Positions 1-6,488 of a stretch of 14,137 nucleotides of DNA are shown piece after piece. Source of the stretch: Spirochaetales bacterium. GTDB taxonomy: Bacteria; Spirochaetota; Spirochaetia; Sphaerochaetales; Sphaerochaetaceae. Position 1 is the stretch's first letter, and every line of letters starts with the position of its first letter. The stretch spans positions 1 to 14,137 of the forward strand of contig JALFRH010000027.1 in NCBI GenBank assembly GCA_022785155.1, read 5' to 3'. The position numbers were made by a program, and so were the translations under genes. The notes below the pieces were generated by a model. That model did not search any database. It worked only from the letters and a program-made list of their open reading frames with translations, and was not told the origin of the DNA.

Positions 1-611
1 GTCCATGGATGCTGGAGAAAGAAGCCGACATCGACGCCATCATCTGTGGTCTGAAGAAAGACATTGACACCTACTCCGCCGACGCCATAGGTGAATGTGG
101 CTTCGATAGGCATTGGAACTATGGAACCATAGAGAAACAAAGAGAGTTGTTCCTTAGGGAAATAGAGCTGGCCAAGGATTTGGATTTGGCTCTCATCGTC
201 CACAGTAGGGATGCAGATGAAGATCTATTGTCCCTCCTTCCTTACTTCGATGAAAGGACTATAATGCACTCCTTTTCCTCTGGAGTGGAGACAGCGGAAA
301 AACTCCTTGATAGAGGCGCCTATATTTCCTTTTCAGGAAATGTTACATATAAGGCCAATTCCCATATAAGGGAAAGTGCTGTTTATTGCCCCATTGACAG
401 GATCCTCTATGAAACCGATGCCCCCTATTTGTCTCCCGTGCCCATGAGGGGAAGGCCCAATATGCCGGAGTACACTGAGTATACTTTGGAGTTTCTCGCC
501 AATATAAAGAATGTGGACAAAGAGGAACTGAAAGAAAGGGTGAAGGAAAACTTCATCTCAGTTCTCAAGCACAGTGAGAGTGTAGTCAAAAGAGATATCA
601 TCACCCTTTAA
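1..611 (+). CDS. TatD-family metal-dependent hydrolase, 5' end missing
   Basis: This is the C-terminal part of a TatD-type TIM-barrel metallohydrolase (DNase/phosphodiesterase family). The frame is open from the window edge, so the ATG at 9 is internal and about 60 N-terminal residues, including the HxH metal motif, lie outside. Counting from that ATG, the remaining family motifs are present: IGECGFD (metal-ligand Glu 29), IVHSRDAD (His 65), MHSFSSG (His 87) and ETDAPYLSP (Asp 137), followed by RGRPNMP. All visible metal ligands are intact, so the protein is probably active. TatD proteins are cytoplasmic, Mg-dependent and implicated in DNA repair or degradation; the true substrate here is not known. 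The 3' end overlaps the convergent next gene by 54 bases, and no terminator is visible between them. I assign the family confidently but not whether it is TatD, YcfH or YjjV. Confidence 0.9.
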   Translation, partial: PWMLEKEADIDAIICGLKKDIDTYSADAIGECGFDRHWNYGTIEKQRELFLREIELAKDLDLALIVHSRDADEDLLSLLPYFDERTIMHSFSSGVETAEKLLDRGAYISFSGNVTYKANSHIRESAVYCPIDRILYETDAPYLSPVPMRGRPNMPEYTEYTLEFLANIKNVDKEELKERVKENFISVLKHSESVVKRDIITL

Positions 612-1316
612 TGCACTCTTGATGATATCTTTCCAATCTGGAGTTATGGCCAAAACACGCTCCAGGCTTACAGCAGAGGCAGCGGAGAGAGGATCCATAA
701 TCACCTTGCACTCTGCGCTGCACCAAGCTTCCCTGCTATCTTCGACGCCATAGACTATGACTCCCCATAGACCGTTGAGACTCTCCACTATCTTGTCTTT
801 GTTTACTACGGAGACCCTGTCGTAGTATGTGACGGGGACCAGGTTCGGGAATTCCAGGCTAAGAGTGTCATATATTTTCTTGGCCTCATCGTTATTCTCT
901 TCAAATAAAAATCCTATGACCTTATCACTATTGGACTCCAATAGGAACCGATACATATCAATCGGATTAAAGAAGACGGAGTATGTGGCTTCAGAGTCCA
1001 GTCTACCCCACTGGAGTGTCTTCATTTCCTTCTCTTCCACCCTTGAAAGAGGTGAATAGACCACAAGGGAGGGCTTACGGATCTTGGACAATATTCCGCC
1101 TTCCCTTCCTACAAGGAAAGAAAAGGAAGACTGGGGATGGGTGAGACGGGAAGAGAACAAAGACGGCAGCTCCGGTTCCCTATATTCCACATATGGAATG
1201 AAAAAGAGATATGAAAGGGAAAGGGCAAGAATCGCCAGAATTATTGCTGTTATTTTTATCTTCTTCTTTTTCATCTCTTGAATTCTATTCCAAGAAAAGA
1301 ATTGGGGCAATGGCAA
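558..1316 (-). CDS. membrane-anchored protein of unknown function
   Basis: I do not recognise the family. The 252 residues begin with a short polar stretch, a KKKK cluster and a single hydrophobic segment at about residues 20-41, so the protein is probably an inner-membrane-anchored protein with a soluble domain outside the cytoplasm. The rest alternates strand-like and helix-like stretches (for example KPSLVVYSPL and WGVIVYGVED) and could be a Rossmann-like or periplasmic-binding fold, but this is a guess. Start choice: TTG at 1316 has AGGAG seven bases upstream (rc of 1324-1328), whereas the ATG at 1274, which would start directly at the lysine cluster, has no good ribosome site. The gene runs divergently from fba, with 76 bases between, and its 3' end overlaps the TatD gene by 54 bases on the opposite strand. 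Confidence 0.72.
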   Translation of the reverse strand: MPLPQFFSWNRIQEMKKKKIKITAIILAILALSLSYLFFIPYVEYREPELPSLFSSRLTHPQSSFSFLVGREGGILSKIRKPSLVVYSPLSRVEEKEMKTLQWGRLDSEATYSVFFNPIDMYRFLLESNSDKVIGFLFEENNDEAKKIYDTLSLEFPNLVPVTYYDRVSVVNKDKIVESLNGLWGVIVYGVEDSREAWCSAECKVIMDPLSAASAVSLERVLAITPDWKDIIKSALKGDDISFDYTLTVLEN

Positions 1317-1334
1317 ATAATATCTCCTGTAAGA

Positions 1335-1363
1335 TTGACCTATAAGCTTGAAATCGCTAAATT
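1335..1363 (+). promoter_or_regulatory. sigma-70-type promoter of fba
   Basis: TTGACC (1335-1340) and TAAATT (1358-1363) are separated by 17 bases. This predicts a start near 1370, a leader of about 23 bases, and then AGGAGG at 1382-1387, five bases before the fba ATG. The -35 box lies close to the ribosome site of the divergent gene, so the two transcription units share a compact control region. Confidence 0.7.
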
Positions 1364-1392
1364 AATACCGGTTTCACATTTAGGAGGCTTTT

Positions 1393-2391
1393 ATGACAAG
1401 CTATAAAGAACTTGGACTGGTGAACACAAGAGAAATGTTCGCCAAGGCAGTTAAGGGTGGATATGCCATCGGTGCATTCAACTTCAATAATATGGAACAG
1501 ATGCAGGCAATCGTTCAGGCATGCGTCGAGACAAAGAGCCCTGTTATCCTTCAGGTTTCCAGAGGTGCAAGAGACTATGCAAACATCAATCTCCTTAGAA
1601 ACATGGCAAGAGGTGTTGTTGAATATGCTCATGAACTGGGTTGCGATATTCCAATCGTTCTCCATCTCGACCACGGTGATTCTTTCGAAACATGTAAAGA
1701 CTGTATCGACAACGGTTTCTCTTCCGTAATGATCGACGGTTCATCCCTTCCATATGAAGAAAACGTTGCTCTTACAAAGAAAGTCGTAGAGTATGCCCAC
1801 CAGTTCGATGTAACTGTAGAAGGTGAGCTTGGAGTTCTTGCCGGCATCGAAGATGAGGTAAGCGCTGCAGTCTCCCACTACACAAAGCCGGAAGAAGTCG
1901 AAGACTTCGTTTCCAAGACTGGTGTCGATTCCCTGGCAATCAGCGTAGGAACAAGCCATGGTGCATATAAGTTCACACCGGAGCAGTGCACAAGAAACGC
2001 AGACGGCGTCCTCGTTCCACCAGAGCTCAGATTCGACATCCTTGCTGAAGTCGAGAAGAGACTCCCAGGTTTCCCAATCGTTCTCCATGGTTCTTCTTCT
2101 GTTCCTCAGGAATATGTAAAGATGATCAACGAATACGGTGGAAAGCTCAAGGACAGCGTCGGTATCCCAGAAGAACAGCTTAGAAAGGCTGCAAAGTCTG
2201 CCGTATGTAAGATCAACATCGACTCCGATGGTAGACTTGCCATGACAGGAACAATCCGCAAGATCTTTGCTGAGAAGCCAAGTGAGTTCGACCCAAGAAA
2301 GTATCTTGGACCTGCAAGAGAAGCTCTCAAGAAGATGTATATGCATAAGAACATCGATGTTCTCGGCTCAGCTGGACACGCCCTCGACTGA
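1393..2391 (+). CDS. fba: class II fructose-1,6-bisphosphate aldolase
   Basis: Cleaves fructose 1,6-bisphosphate to dihydroxyacetone phosphate and glyceraldehyde 3-phosphate (and the reverse) in cytoplasmic glycolysis/gluconeogenesis, using a divalent metal, usually zinc. The family signatures are present: HLDHGDS at 91-97 (catalytic Asp 93, metal His 94), VEGELG at 142-147, GTSHGAYK (metal His 189), LHGSSS (metal His 232) and KINIDSDGR around 273-281, which binds phosphate. At 332 residues it is the longer aldolase form typical of spirochaetes and some other bacteria, with an insertion before KINIDSD. AGGAGG lies five bases before the ATG. Codon choice is strongly biased (AGA for Arg, GCA, ATC, CTC), as expected of a highly expressed gene and unlike its weaker neighbours. 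It is a single-gene unit with its own promoter and terminator. The start motif LGLVNTREMFAKA also agrees with spirochaete aldolases (from memory). Confidence 0.97.
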   Translation: MTSYKELGLVNTREMFAKAVKGGYAIGAFNFNNMEQMQAIVQACVETKSPVILQVSRGARDYANINLLRNMARGVVEYAHELGCDIPIVLHLDHGDSFETCKDCIDNGFSSVMIDGSSLPYEENVALTKKVVEYAHQFDVTVEGELGVLAGIEDEVSAAVSHYTKPEEVEDFVSKTGVDSLAISVGTSHGAYKFTPEQCTRNADGVLVPPELRFDILAEVEKRLPGFPIVLHGSSSVPQEYVKMINEYGGKLKDSVGIPEEQLRKAAKSAVCKINIDSDGRLAMTGTIRKIFAEKPSEFDPRKYLGPAREALKKMYMHKNIDVLGSAGHALD

Positions 2392-2408
2392 TTTGGTCTT
2401 GGCTCTAT

Positions 2409-2433
2409 GGCTCCTTCGGGAGCCGTTTTTTTT
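2409..2433 (+). terminator. rho-independent terminator of fba
   Basis: A perfect 6-bp GC-rich stem, GGCTCC (2409-2414) with GGAGCC (2419-2424), is closed by a TTCG tetraloop and followed by G and eight T. It lies 18 bases after the fba stop. Confidence 0.93.
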
Positions 2434-2506
2434 GCCCTTAACCTTAAATTGAATACAAATTGGATAAAAATAATATCATTAAAGCCAATTAGACCACGTA
2501 ACTCAT

Positions 2507-2536
2507 TTGACACCATCTAATTGTTGGTGATATCCT
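2507..2536 (+). promoter_or_regulatory. promoter of the infC-rpmI-rplT operon
   Basis: A perfect TTGACA (2507-2512) is followed after 18 bases by TATCCT (2531-2536). The predicted start is near 2543, giving a leader of about 57 bases before infC. That leader contains a short near-palindrome (TACGTAGATACGTA) but no long L20-type leader structure of the Bacillus kind. The rest of the 166 bases after the fba terminator is AT-rich with nothing further that I can support. Confidence 0.6.
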
Positions 2537-2599
2537 TTTCCAGTACGTAGATACGTATGAGACTTTATCGAACATCAGCATTTTGCCCAAAGGAGTTTA

Positions 2600-3178
2600 A
2601 TGGCTACAAAAGATTTGAGAATCAATCGCCAGATCAGAAGTAGAGAAGTATTTCTGATTGATGAAAACGGCGAACAGAAAGGCGTAATGAACACTTATGA
2701 CGCATTCAGACTGGCTGAAGAAGCCGGATTGGATTTGGTGGAAGTATCACCAATGGCTAATCCGCCTGTATGCAAGATTCTCGACTTCGGCAAATACAGA
2801 TACGAGATGGAGAAGAAGCAGAAGGAAGCCAAGAAGAACCAGGCTGTCACAAAGCTTAAGGAAGTCAGAATGCAGTCAAAGATTGCAGACAATGACATCA
2901 ACACGAAGAGCAAGGCTATTTCCGAGTTCCTTGGAGAAGGAAACAAAGTAAAGGTCTCCATCAGATTCAAGGGAAGGACAATGACCCACCCTGAGCTTGG
3001 AAAGGAAGTCCTGGATACTATTCTTGTCAAGTTGAGCGAAATGGGCTGTGCCTTTAACCTTGACAAGAGCGCCTTCATGGAAGGTAAAATGATGAGTATG
3101 ATGCTTTCACCTGCAAAGAGTTCCAAGCCTAAGGCTCAGAAGGTGCAGGAGAAGCCTCAGACAGAAGTCAAAGAGTGA
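2600..3178 (+). CDS. infC: translation initiation factor IF-3
   Basis: IF-3 binds the 30S subunit, prevents premature joining of 50S and checks start codon and initiator tRNA. The N-terminal domain (about 1-75) shows the family pattern RINRQIRS, followed by LVEVSPMANPPVCKILDFGK at 46-65; a lysine-rich linker helix (about 66-90) leads to the C-terminal domain with KVSIRFKGRTMTHPELG around 116-132. A lysine-rich tail follows (SSKPKAQKVQEKPQTEVKE), a little longer than in E. coli IF-3. AAAGGAG lies four bases before the start. The start codon is ATG, not the rare AUU through which E. coli IF-3 controls its own synthesis, so that feedback mode is not expected here. It is the first gene of the operon with L35 and L20, an order conserved across bacteria. 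Confidence 0.97.
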   Translation: MATKDLRINRQIRSREVFLIDENGEQKGVMNTYDAFRLAEEAGLDLVEVSPMANPPVCKILDFGKYRYEMEKKQKEAKKNQAVTKLKEVRMQSKIADNDINTKSKAISEFLGEGNKVKVSIRFKGRTMTHPELGKEVLDTILVKLSEMGCAFNLDKSAFMEGKMMSMMLSPAKSSKPKAQKVQEKPQTEVKE

Positions 3179-3197
3179 ACTCACTCCCGTATGGGAA

Positions 3198-3232
3198 TGA
3201 TATAATGCAGTTTCCAGGGTTCTTGTTCCTGG
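3198..3232 (+). promoter_or_regulatory. extended -10 promoter and hairpin before rpmI
   Basis: The 78 bases between infC and rpmI hold TGATATAAT (3198-3206), an extended -10 element with a perfect TATAAT; the best -35 candidate (TGAACT, 3176-3181) is poor. Just downstream, CCAGG (3214-3218) and CCTGG (3228-3232) can form a hairpin that ends 9 bases before the AAAGGAGG ribosome site. An internal promoter plus a structured leader is a plausible place for ribosomal-protein autoregulation, but that is inference. Confidence 0.45.
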
Positions 3233-3256
3233 CGACGCAAAAGGAGGGCAATAAAA

Positions 3257-3454
3257 ATGCCTAAGATGAAAACAAGAAAGAGTGCTGCAAAGCGCTACAA
3301 GGTCACCGGAACTGGCAAGGTCATGATCAAAAAGCAGGGATCTCGCCATATTCTCACCAAGAAGAGCTCCAAGAGGAAGATGAACCTCAGACATGCAGGA
3401 GTTCTTGCCGATTGTGAAGCAAAGAGAGCAAAAGAAATGCTCCCTTACGCTTGA
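3257..3454 (+). CDS. rpmI: 50S ribosomal protein L35
   Basis: Small, very basic protein of the large ribosomal subunit. Its 65 residues are the normal L35 length, and the sequence follows the family: MPKMKTRKSAAKRYKVTGTG at 1-20, then HILTKKSSKRKMNLRHAGVL. AAAGGAGG lies about eight bases before the ATG. It sits between infC and rplT, with 16 bases to rplT, which fixes the identification. The 78-base gap before it is longer than the other gaps in this operon and holds a possible internal promoter and hairpin. Confidence 0.97.
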   Translation: MPKMKTRKSAAKRYKVTGTGKVMIKKQGSRHILTKKSSKRKMNLRHAGVLADCEAKRAKEMLPYA

Positions 3455-3470
3455 TTAAGGAGGAGAGATT

Positions 3471-3827
3471 ATGCCAAGAGCAGTTGACGGAACCAAAAGA
3501 AAGGACAGAAGAAAGAAGATTCTCGACCAAGCTAAAGGCTACTATGGCCGCAGAAGCACCAACACACGTATTGCCAAGGACGCTGTCGCAAAGGCAGGCC
3601 AGTATGCATATCGTGGCAGAAAGGAAAAGAAGCGTGACTTCAGAAAGCTTTGGATTGCAAGAATCAATGCAGCTGTACAGGCTGAGGGTCTTAACTACTC
3701 CCAGTTCATGCATGGCCTCAAGCTTGCAAACATCACTCTGAACAGAAAGGCACTTTCCAACATGGCTGTTGAAGACAAGGCTGCATTCTCTGCACTTGTC
3801 AAGACTGTCAAAGAAGTTCTTGCCTAA
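3471..3827 (+). CDS. rplT: 50S ribosomal protein L20
   Basis: L20 is an early 23S rRNA-binding protein needed to start 50S assembly; in several bacteria it also represses its own operon by binding the mRNA. The 118 residues are the usual length. The basic extended N-terminus (RAVDGTKRKDRRKKIL) leads to the signatures AKGYYGRRS (21-29), AGQYAYRGRKEKKRDFRKLW (42-61) and IARINAA, with the C-terminal globular part containing YSQFMHGLK and DKAAFSALV. An AGGAGAG ribosome site lies five bases before the ATG. Its TAA overlaps the AGGAGG of the next gene, so the small coiled-coil gene is probably cotranscribed and translationally coupled. Confidence 0.97.
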   Translation: MPRAVDGTKRKDRRKKILDQAKGYYGRRSTNTRIAKDAVAKAGQYAYRGRKEKKRDFRKLWIARINAAVQAEGLNYSQFMHGLKLANITLNRKALSNMAVEDKAAFSALVKTVKEVLA

Positions 3828-3838
3828 GGAGGAACAAG

Positions 3839-4150
3839 ATGGAAGTCGTAAAAAAAAGTGTACTCATTACTACTAGACTCAAAAGAGCTGCACTTGCAGT
3901 AAAAACACTCAGCGATGAGCTTGATGAGCTTAGACAGAGGCTCTCTCTTGTGGAGATCCATAACGAAGAGCTTCAGGATCTTATTGATAGGATAGGAGAG
4001 AGTGCCGCACAAATTGCGTCTTCCATCGACAAATCTATGGAAACACTTGGAACAGAAGAATTTGTCTTCAACGAAGATGAATCCAAAGAGATCGCTTCTG
4101 CTGAAGAATTCTCTGCTTCCGGCTCTGTAGATGATGACTTCGACTTCTAA
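3839..4150 (+). CDS. small coiled-coil protein with acidic tail, possibly division-related
   Basis: I do not recognise a named family. The 103 residues fall into three parts: a basic N-terminus with KKSVLITTRLKRAA, a predicted coiled coil at about 17-55 with leucine/isoleucine heptads (LSDELDELRQRLSLVEI), and an acidic, low-complexity C-terminus ending in DDDFDF. There is no membrane segment or signal peptide, so it is probably cytoplasmic and oligomeric. AGGAGG lies six bases before the ATG and overlaps the rplT stop, so it is the last gene of the ribosomal operon and ends at a strong terminator. A 6S RNA gene follows directly. In gammaproteobacteria that neighbour position is held by the division protein gene zapA, so a ZapA/ZapB-like role is a reasonable idea, but I see no ZapA motif. 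It may equally be a spirochaete-specific ribosome- or division-associated protein. Confidence 0.8.
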   Translation: MEVVKKSVLITTRLKRAALAVKTLSDELDELRQRLSLVEIHNEELQDLIDRIGESAAQIASSIDKSMETLGTEEFVFNEDESKEIASAEEFSASGSVDDDFDF

Positions 4151-4169
4151 GAATGTCCAAATGATTGAT

Positions 4170-4196
4170 TGGAGACTGAAAGGTCTCCATTTTTTT
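4170..4196 (+). terminator. rho-independent terminator of the infC operon
   Basis: GGAGAC (4171-4176) pairs with GTCTCC (4183-4188), extended by T4170-A4189, around a six-base loop TGAAAG, followed by seven T. It lies 20 bases after the stop of the coiled-coil gene and separates that operon from the 6S RNA gene. Confidence 0.92.
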
Positions 4197-4231
4197 ATTC
4201 GCTGTATTTGGAGAAAAGTATAAAAAAACAC

Positions 4232-4260
4232 TACACAAACTCCCTGTAGACATATACAAT
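4232..4260 (+). promoter_or_regulatory. promoter of the 6S RNA gene
   Basis: TACACA (4232-4237, four of six matches) and TACAAT (4255-4260, five of six) are separated by 17 bases. The predicted start at about 4267 falls two bases before the 5' arm of the 6S RNA terminal stem, which independently supports both calls. Confidence 0.65.
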
Positions 4261-4266
4261 CGAATT

Positions 4267-4445
4267 AACCTATAGAAAGCAATCAAGCACCTCTTGGCTC
4301 AAACCTACTATATCGGGGCCTGGGATAGCTTCTGCCTGCATTGCACCCGCCCTCTGGGTTAAACAGGGTACAGAACGCAAGCGAACAAGGGCTCCAACCT
4401 TGAACTAATGTTCAAGAGTCGACGATTCGCTTTTTCTATAGGACT
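4267..4445 (+). ncRNA. ssrS: 6S RNA
   Basis: 6S RNA mimics an open promoter, binds the housekeeping RNA polymerase holoenzyme and dampens transcription as growth slows. The call rests on four things seen here. The ends pair: CCTATAGAAA (4269-4278) with TTTCTATAGG (4433-4442), continued by GC/GC across a two-base bulge. The 3' half contains ACCTTGAAC-TAAT-GTTCAAGAGT (4397-4419), nearly the same as the hairpin ACCTTGAACcaagGGTTCAAGGGT of E. coli 6S RNA (quoted from memory). The length, about 178 bases, is typical. A promoter sits at the right distance upstream, and eight T (4445-4452) follow the closing stem as a terminator. CTCTTG (4291-4296) can instead pair with CAAGAG (4413-4418), giving a second fold of the central bubble, as expected for an RNA that rearranges on product-RNA release. 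No ORF covers this stretch. Confidence 0.9.
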
Positions 4446-4517
4446 TTTTTTTGCCCTCCCCTCCTTCATTACTCCAACTCCAAAGCCACACCTATTGTGG
4501 ACATAATCCTATGTGTA

Positions 4518-4526
4518 TGACATAAT
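4518..4526 (+). promoter_or_regulatory. candidate extended -10 promoter for the TPR-tsaE operon
   Basis: TGACATAAT matches an extended -10 (TGN followed by CATAAT, five of six). A weak TTGTGG at 4495-4500 is 20 bases upstream, too far for an ideal -35, as often accepted with extended -10 elements. The leader would run from about 4533 to 4686, and I see only a six-codon open frame with a ribosome site (4570-4590) in it. Confidence 0.4.
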
Positions 4527-4686
4527 GGTTAAGCAAACTGTAAAACAGGGTGAAATGTAAGGAAGAATAATGCTTCTGAAAACTGTTTAATTCATTGTAA
4601 TACCGAAAGGTATATATCAGTGAAGTATTGGTGGAAGCAAGGGTTTGCAGGCCTTGTTTACAAGAATTGCCAAGAATAAAACGATT

Positions 4687-6039
4687 ATGACGACGACAGA
4701 AAATATTAAATTCATTAAACTACCTGAAAGCTTTAAAGCGGACCTCGGTTCCTTCTCCATCGACCCATCAATTGAACTGCCGATTCTCCTTGGAAAGGGA
4801 AAAGACAAAGTCGAGGACAAAGACCTCACAGTAGAGAATATCGTTGCTGGGATGATAAGTGTAATCGCCCACGACAAGGACAATCCCAACTTCTCTTATT
4901 ACAAAGCCTTCGTTCTTGCTTCAGACCCTAACATTGTAGAGAAACTGAACCAGGCTGCAATCGCAAAAGAACAGAGAAAAGAGTTCGAGTTTGCTGAAGA
5001 ACTGTTTCTTGCTGTGTACCACCTATTGCCCCAGAGTGCATCCTGCATCAACCTTGCCACCCTCTATTCATACTTGGCCGTTGAAGCAAGAAGCAAGGAT
5101 GAAGACGACAAGCCATGGATCAAGAAAGTCAGATCCACCCTCTTGGATGGAATCGAGAGATTCGGTGAAGACGAAATGATTCTTTCCGAGCTTTTCTCTT
5201 TCGAAGCCTATATGGGGAACCTGGAAGAAGCCAAGGAATATGGAGAGAGATACTTGGAGGTGGCGGAGGAAAGCGAGAGGAAAGATGAAGTGAAGAAAGC
5301 CATGAAGGAAATCGACTTCAAGCTGGACAACAGAGATGCCATCTATGAGGCTTACGACTTCATTACACTCGGCGAACCGGACAAAGCTCTTCCTATCATC
5401 GATAAATTCCTTTCAGAGAACCCTTCCATTTGGAACGGCTACTTCCTCAAGGGCTGGGCGTTAAGAATAAGAAAGGACTACAAAGAAGCCAGGGAGTGCT
5501 TCTTGGCTTGTCTGAAGCTTGTTGAAGGAAATAGTGAAATATACAACGAGCTTTCCATCTGCGAACTGGAATTAGGAAACAGGGAACTGGCCAAGATATA
5601 CCTGGAAACCGCTTGCGATATGGATGAAAGCAATCTCACCACAACCACAAACCTTGCTTATCTTTTCTTGGATGACGGGGAATATGATGAAGCAAGGGAG
5701 TATCTTGAGAAGGCCAGATACCTTGCAAAGGACGACAAGTTCGTCAAGGGTCTCATCGAAGCCTATGAAAAGGCTACAGGAGAGAAGATCGGAGATATCA
5801 TCCATGAAGAATATGTAAAGAATGTAGAAGGTGACAAAAGTGATCTTCCCAACCCCAACTTCCAGGATGACTTCAGAAAGTTCGCCCTCTCGGTAGAAGA
5901 AGAATTTCCTTTCGATGAAGAAGAGGACGAAGAGTCTTCCTGTCACTGTGGCGGACACTGCCATGATGATGAGTGTCATCATGACGAGAACTGTTCCTGC
6001 CACAAAGGGGAAGGCGACGGGTGTAAGTGCCACCATTAA
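4687..6039 (+). CDS. tetratricopeptide-repeat protein with Cys/His-rich C-terminal tail
   Basis: A 450-residue cytoplasmic protein (no signal peptide or membrane segment) of helical repeats. A TPR-like helix pair is visible around residues 90-135, and a clear tandem of about three TPRs lies at about 229-350, with the typical spacing of A, G, Y and A (for example AREYLEKARYLAKD). TPR arrays usually bind partner proteins. An acidic stretch (FDEEEDEESS) leads to a 34-residue tail (417-450) holding eight Cys and eight His, in CHC, HCH, CHH and CKCHH patterns, which looks able to bind several metal ions. Start choice: ATG at 4687 lacks a good ribosome site; an in-frame TTG at 4645 has GGAAG seven bases before it and would add 14 residues. 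The tail's coding ends 11 bases before tsaE, so the two are probably cotranscribed. The function is unknown; a metal or redox link to trxB downstream is speculation. Confidence 0.85.
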   Translation: MTTTENIKFIKLPESFKADLGSFSIDPSIELPILLGKGKDKVEDKDLTVENIVAGMISVIAHDKDNPNFSYYKAFVLASDPNIVEKLNQAAIAKEQRKEFEFAEELFLAVYHLLPQSASCINLATLYSYLAVEARSKDEDDKPWIKKVRSTLLDGIERFGEDEMILSELFSFEAYMGNLEEAKEYGERYLEVAEESERKDEVKKAMKEIDFKLDNRDAIYEAYDFITLGEPDKALPIIDKFLSENPSIWNGYFLKGWALRIRKDYKEARECFLACLKLVEGNSEIYNELSICELELGNRELAKIYLETACDMDESNLTTTTNLAYLFLDDGEYDEAREYLEKARYLAKDDKFVKGLIEAYEKATGEKIGDIIHEEYVKNVEGDKSDLPNPNFQDDFRKFALSVEEEFPFDEEEDEESSCHCGGHCHDDECHHDENCSCHKGEGDGCKCHH

Positions 6040-6050
6040 AAGAGGATAAA

Positions 6051-6488
6051 ATGACTGTAACTACAAAAACCACTGAGGAAACTGAGGATCTTGGGTTCGC
6101 CTTCGGCTCCACCTTAAAGAAAGGAGACTGTGTTTCTCTGAGAGGATCCTTAGGTGCAGGAAAAACCGTGTTGGCCAAGGGAATTGCAAGAAGTCTGGGA
6201 ATAACAGAGGCTGTGGTCTCTCCTACTTTCACCCTTGTCCAGGAGTATGATGGAAAAGAAAAACTCTACCATTTGGACATTTATCGTCTTAGCGGTGAAG
6301 ATGAATTCGAGTCCATGGGAGGAGAAGAGTTTCTTTATCCTGATGGAATAACACTCATAGAATGGTCTGAGAAAATAGATTCCATGCTTCCTGATTCAAC
6401 TATATTTGTGGAAATCAAGATCAATGACGATTTATCAAGAACCATAACAATCAAAGGAGACGGCAGGTATGAACATTCTCTCGCTTGA
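6051..6488 (+). CDS. tsaE: tRNA t6A biosynthesis ATPase TsaE
   Basis: TsaE (YjeE) is the ATPase that, with TsaB and TsaD, keeps the threonylcarbamoyl-transfer step of N6-threonylcarbamoyladenosine (t6A) synthesis at position 37 of ANN-decoding tRNAs turning over. The 145 residues show Walker A GSLGAGKT (32-39, Lys 38), the family motif SPTFTLVQEY (57-66), YHLDIYRL (73-80, with the conserved Asp 76) and LIEWSEK (102-108). I chose ATG 6051 because AGAGG lies five bases before it; an upstream GTG at 6027 would overlap the TPR gene's end. The last 20 bases overlap tsaB, so translation is probably coupled. Confidence 0.95.
   Translation: MTVTTKTTEETEDLGFAFGSTLKKGDCVSLRGSLGAGKTVLAKGIARSLGITEAVVSPTFTLVQEYDGKEKLYHLDIYRLSGEDEFESMGGEEFLYPDGITLIEWSEKIDSMLPDSTIFVEIKINDDLSRTITIKGDGRYEHSLA

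Noticed and set aside
829..1281. Two plus-strand open frames inside the anchored-protein gene
   Set aside because: They run antisense to a longer frame with a membrane anchor and a ribosome site, have no good start sites of their own, and their products are low-complexity and resemble no family.
1741..2346. 201-codon minus-strand open frame within fba
   Set aside because: fba is unmistakable on the plus strand with all catalytic motifs; the opposite frame arises from its biased codon use.
4133..4147. DDDFDF end as an SSB-type docking tip
   Set aside because: It only loosely resembles the DDDIPF tip of single-stranded-DNA-binding proteins, and the rest of the protein has no OB fold.
3839..4150. 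Calling the coiled-coil gene zapA because 6S RNA follows it
   Set aside because: The position fits the gammaproteobacterial arrangement, but no ZapA sequence pattern is visible, so I left it unnamed.
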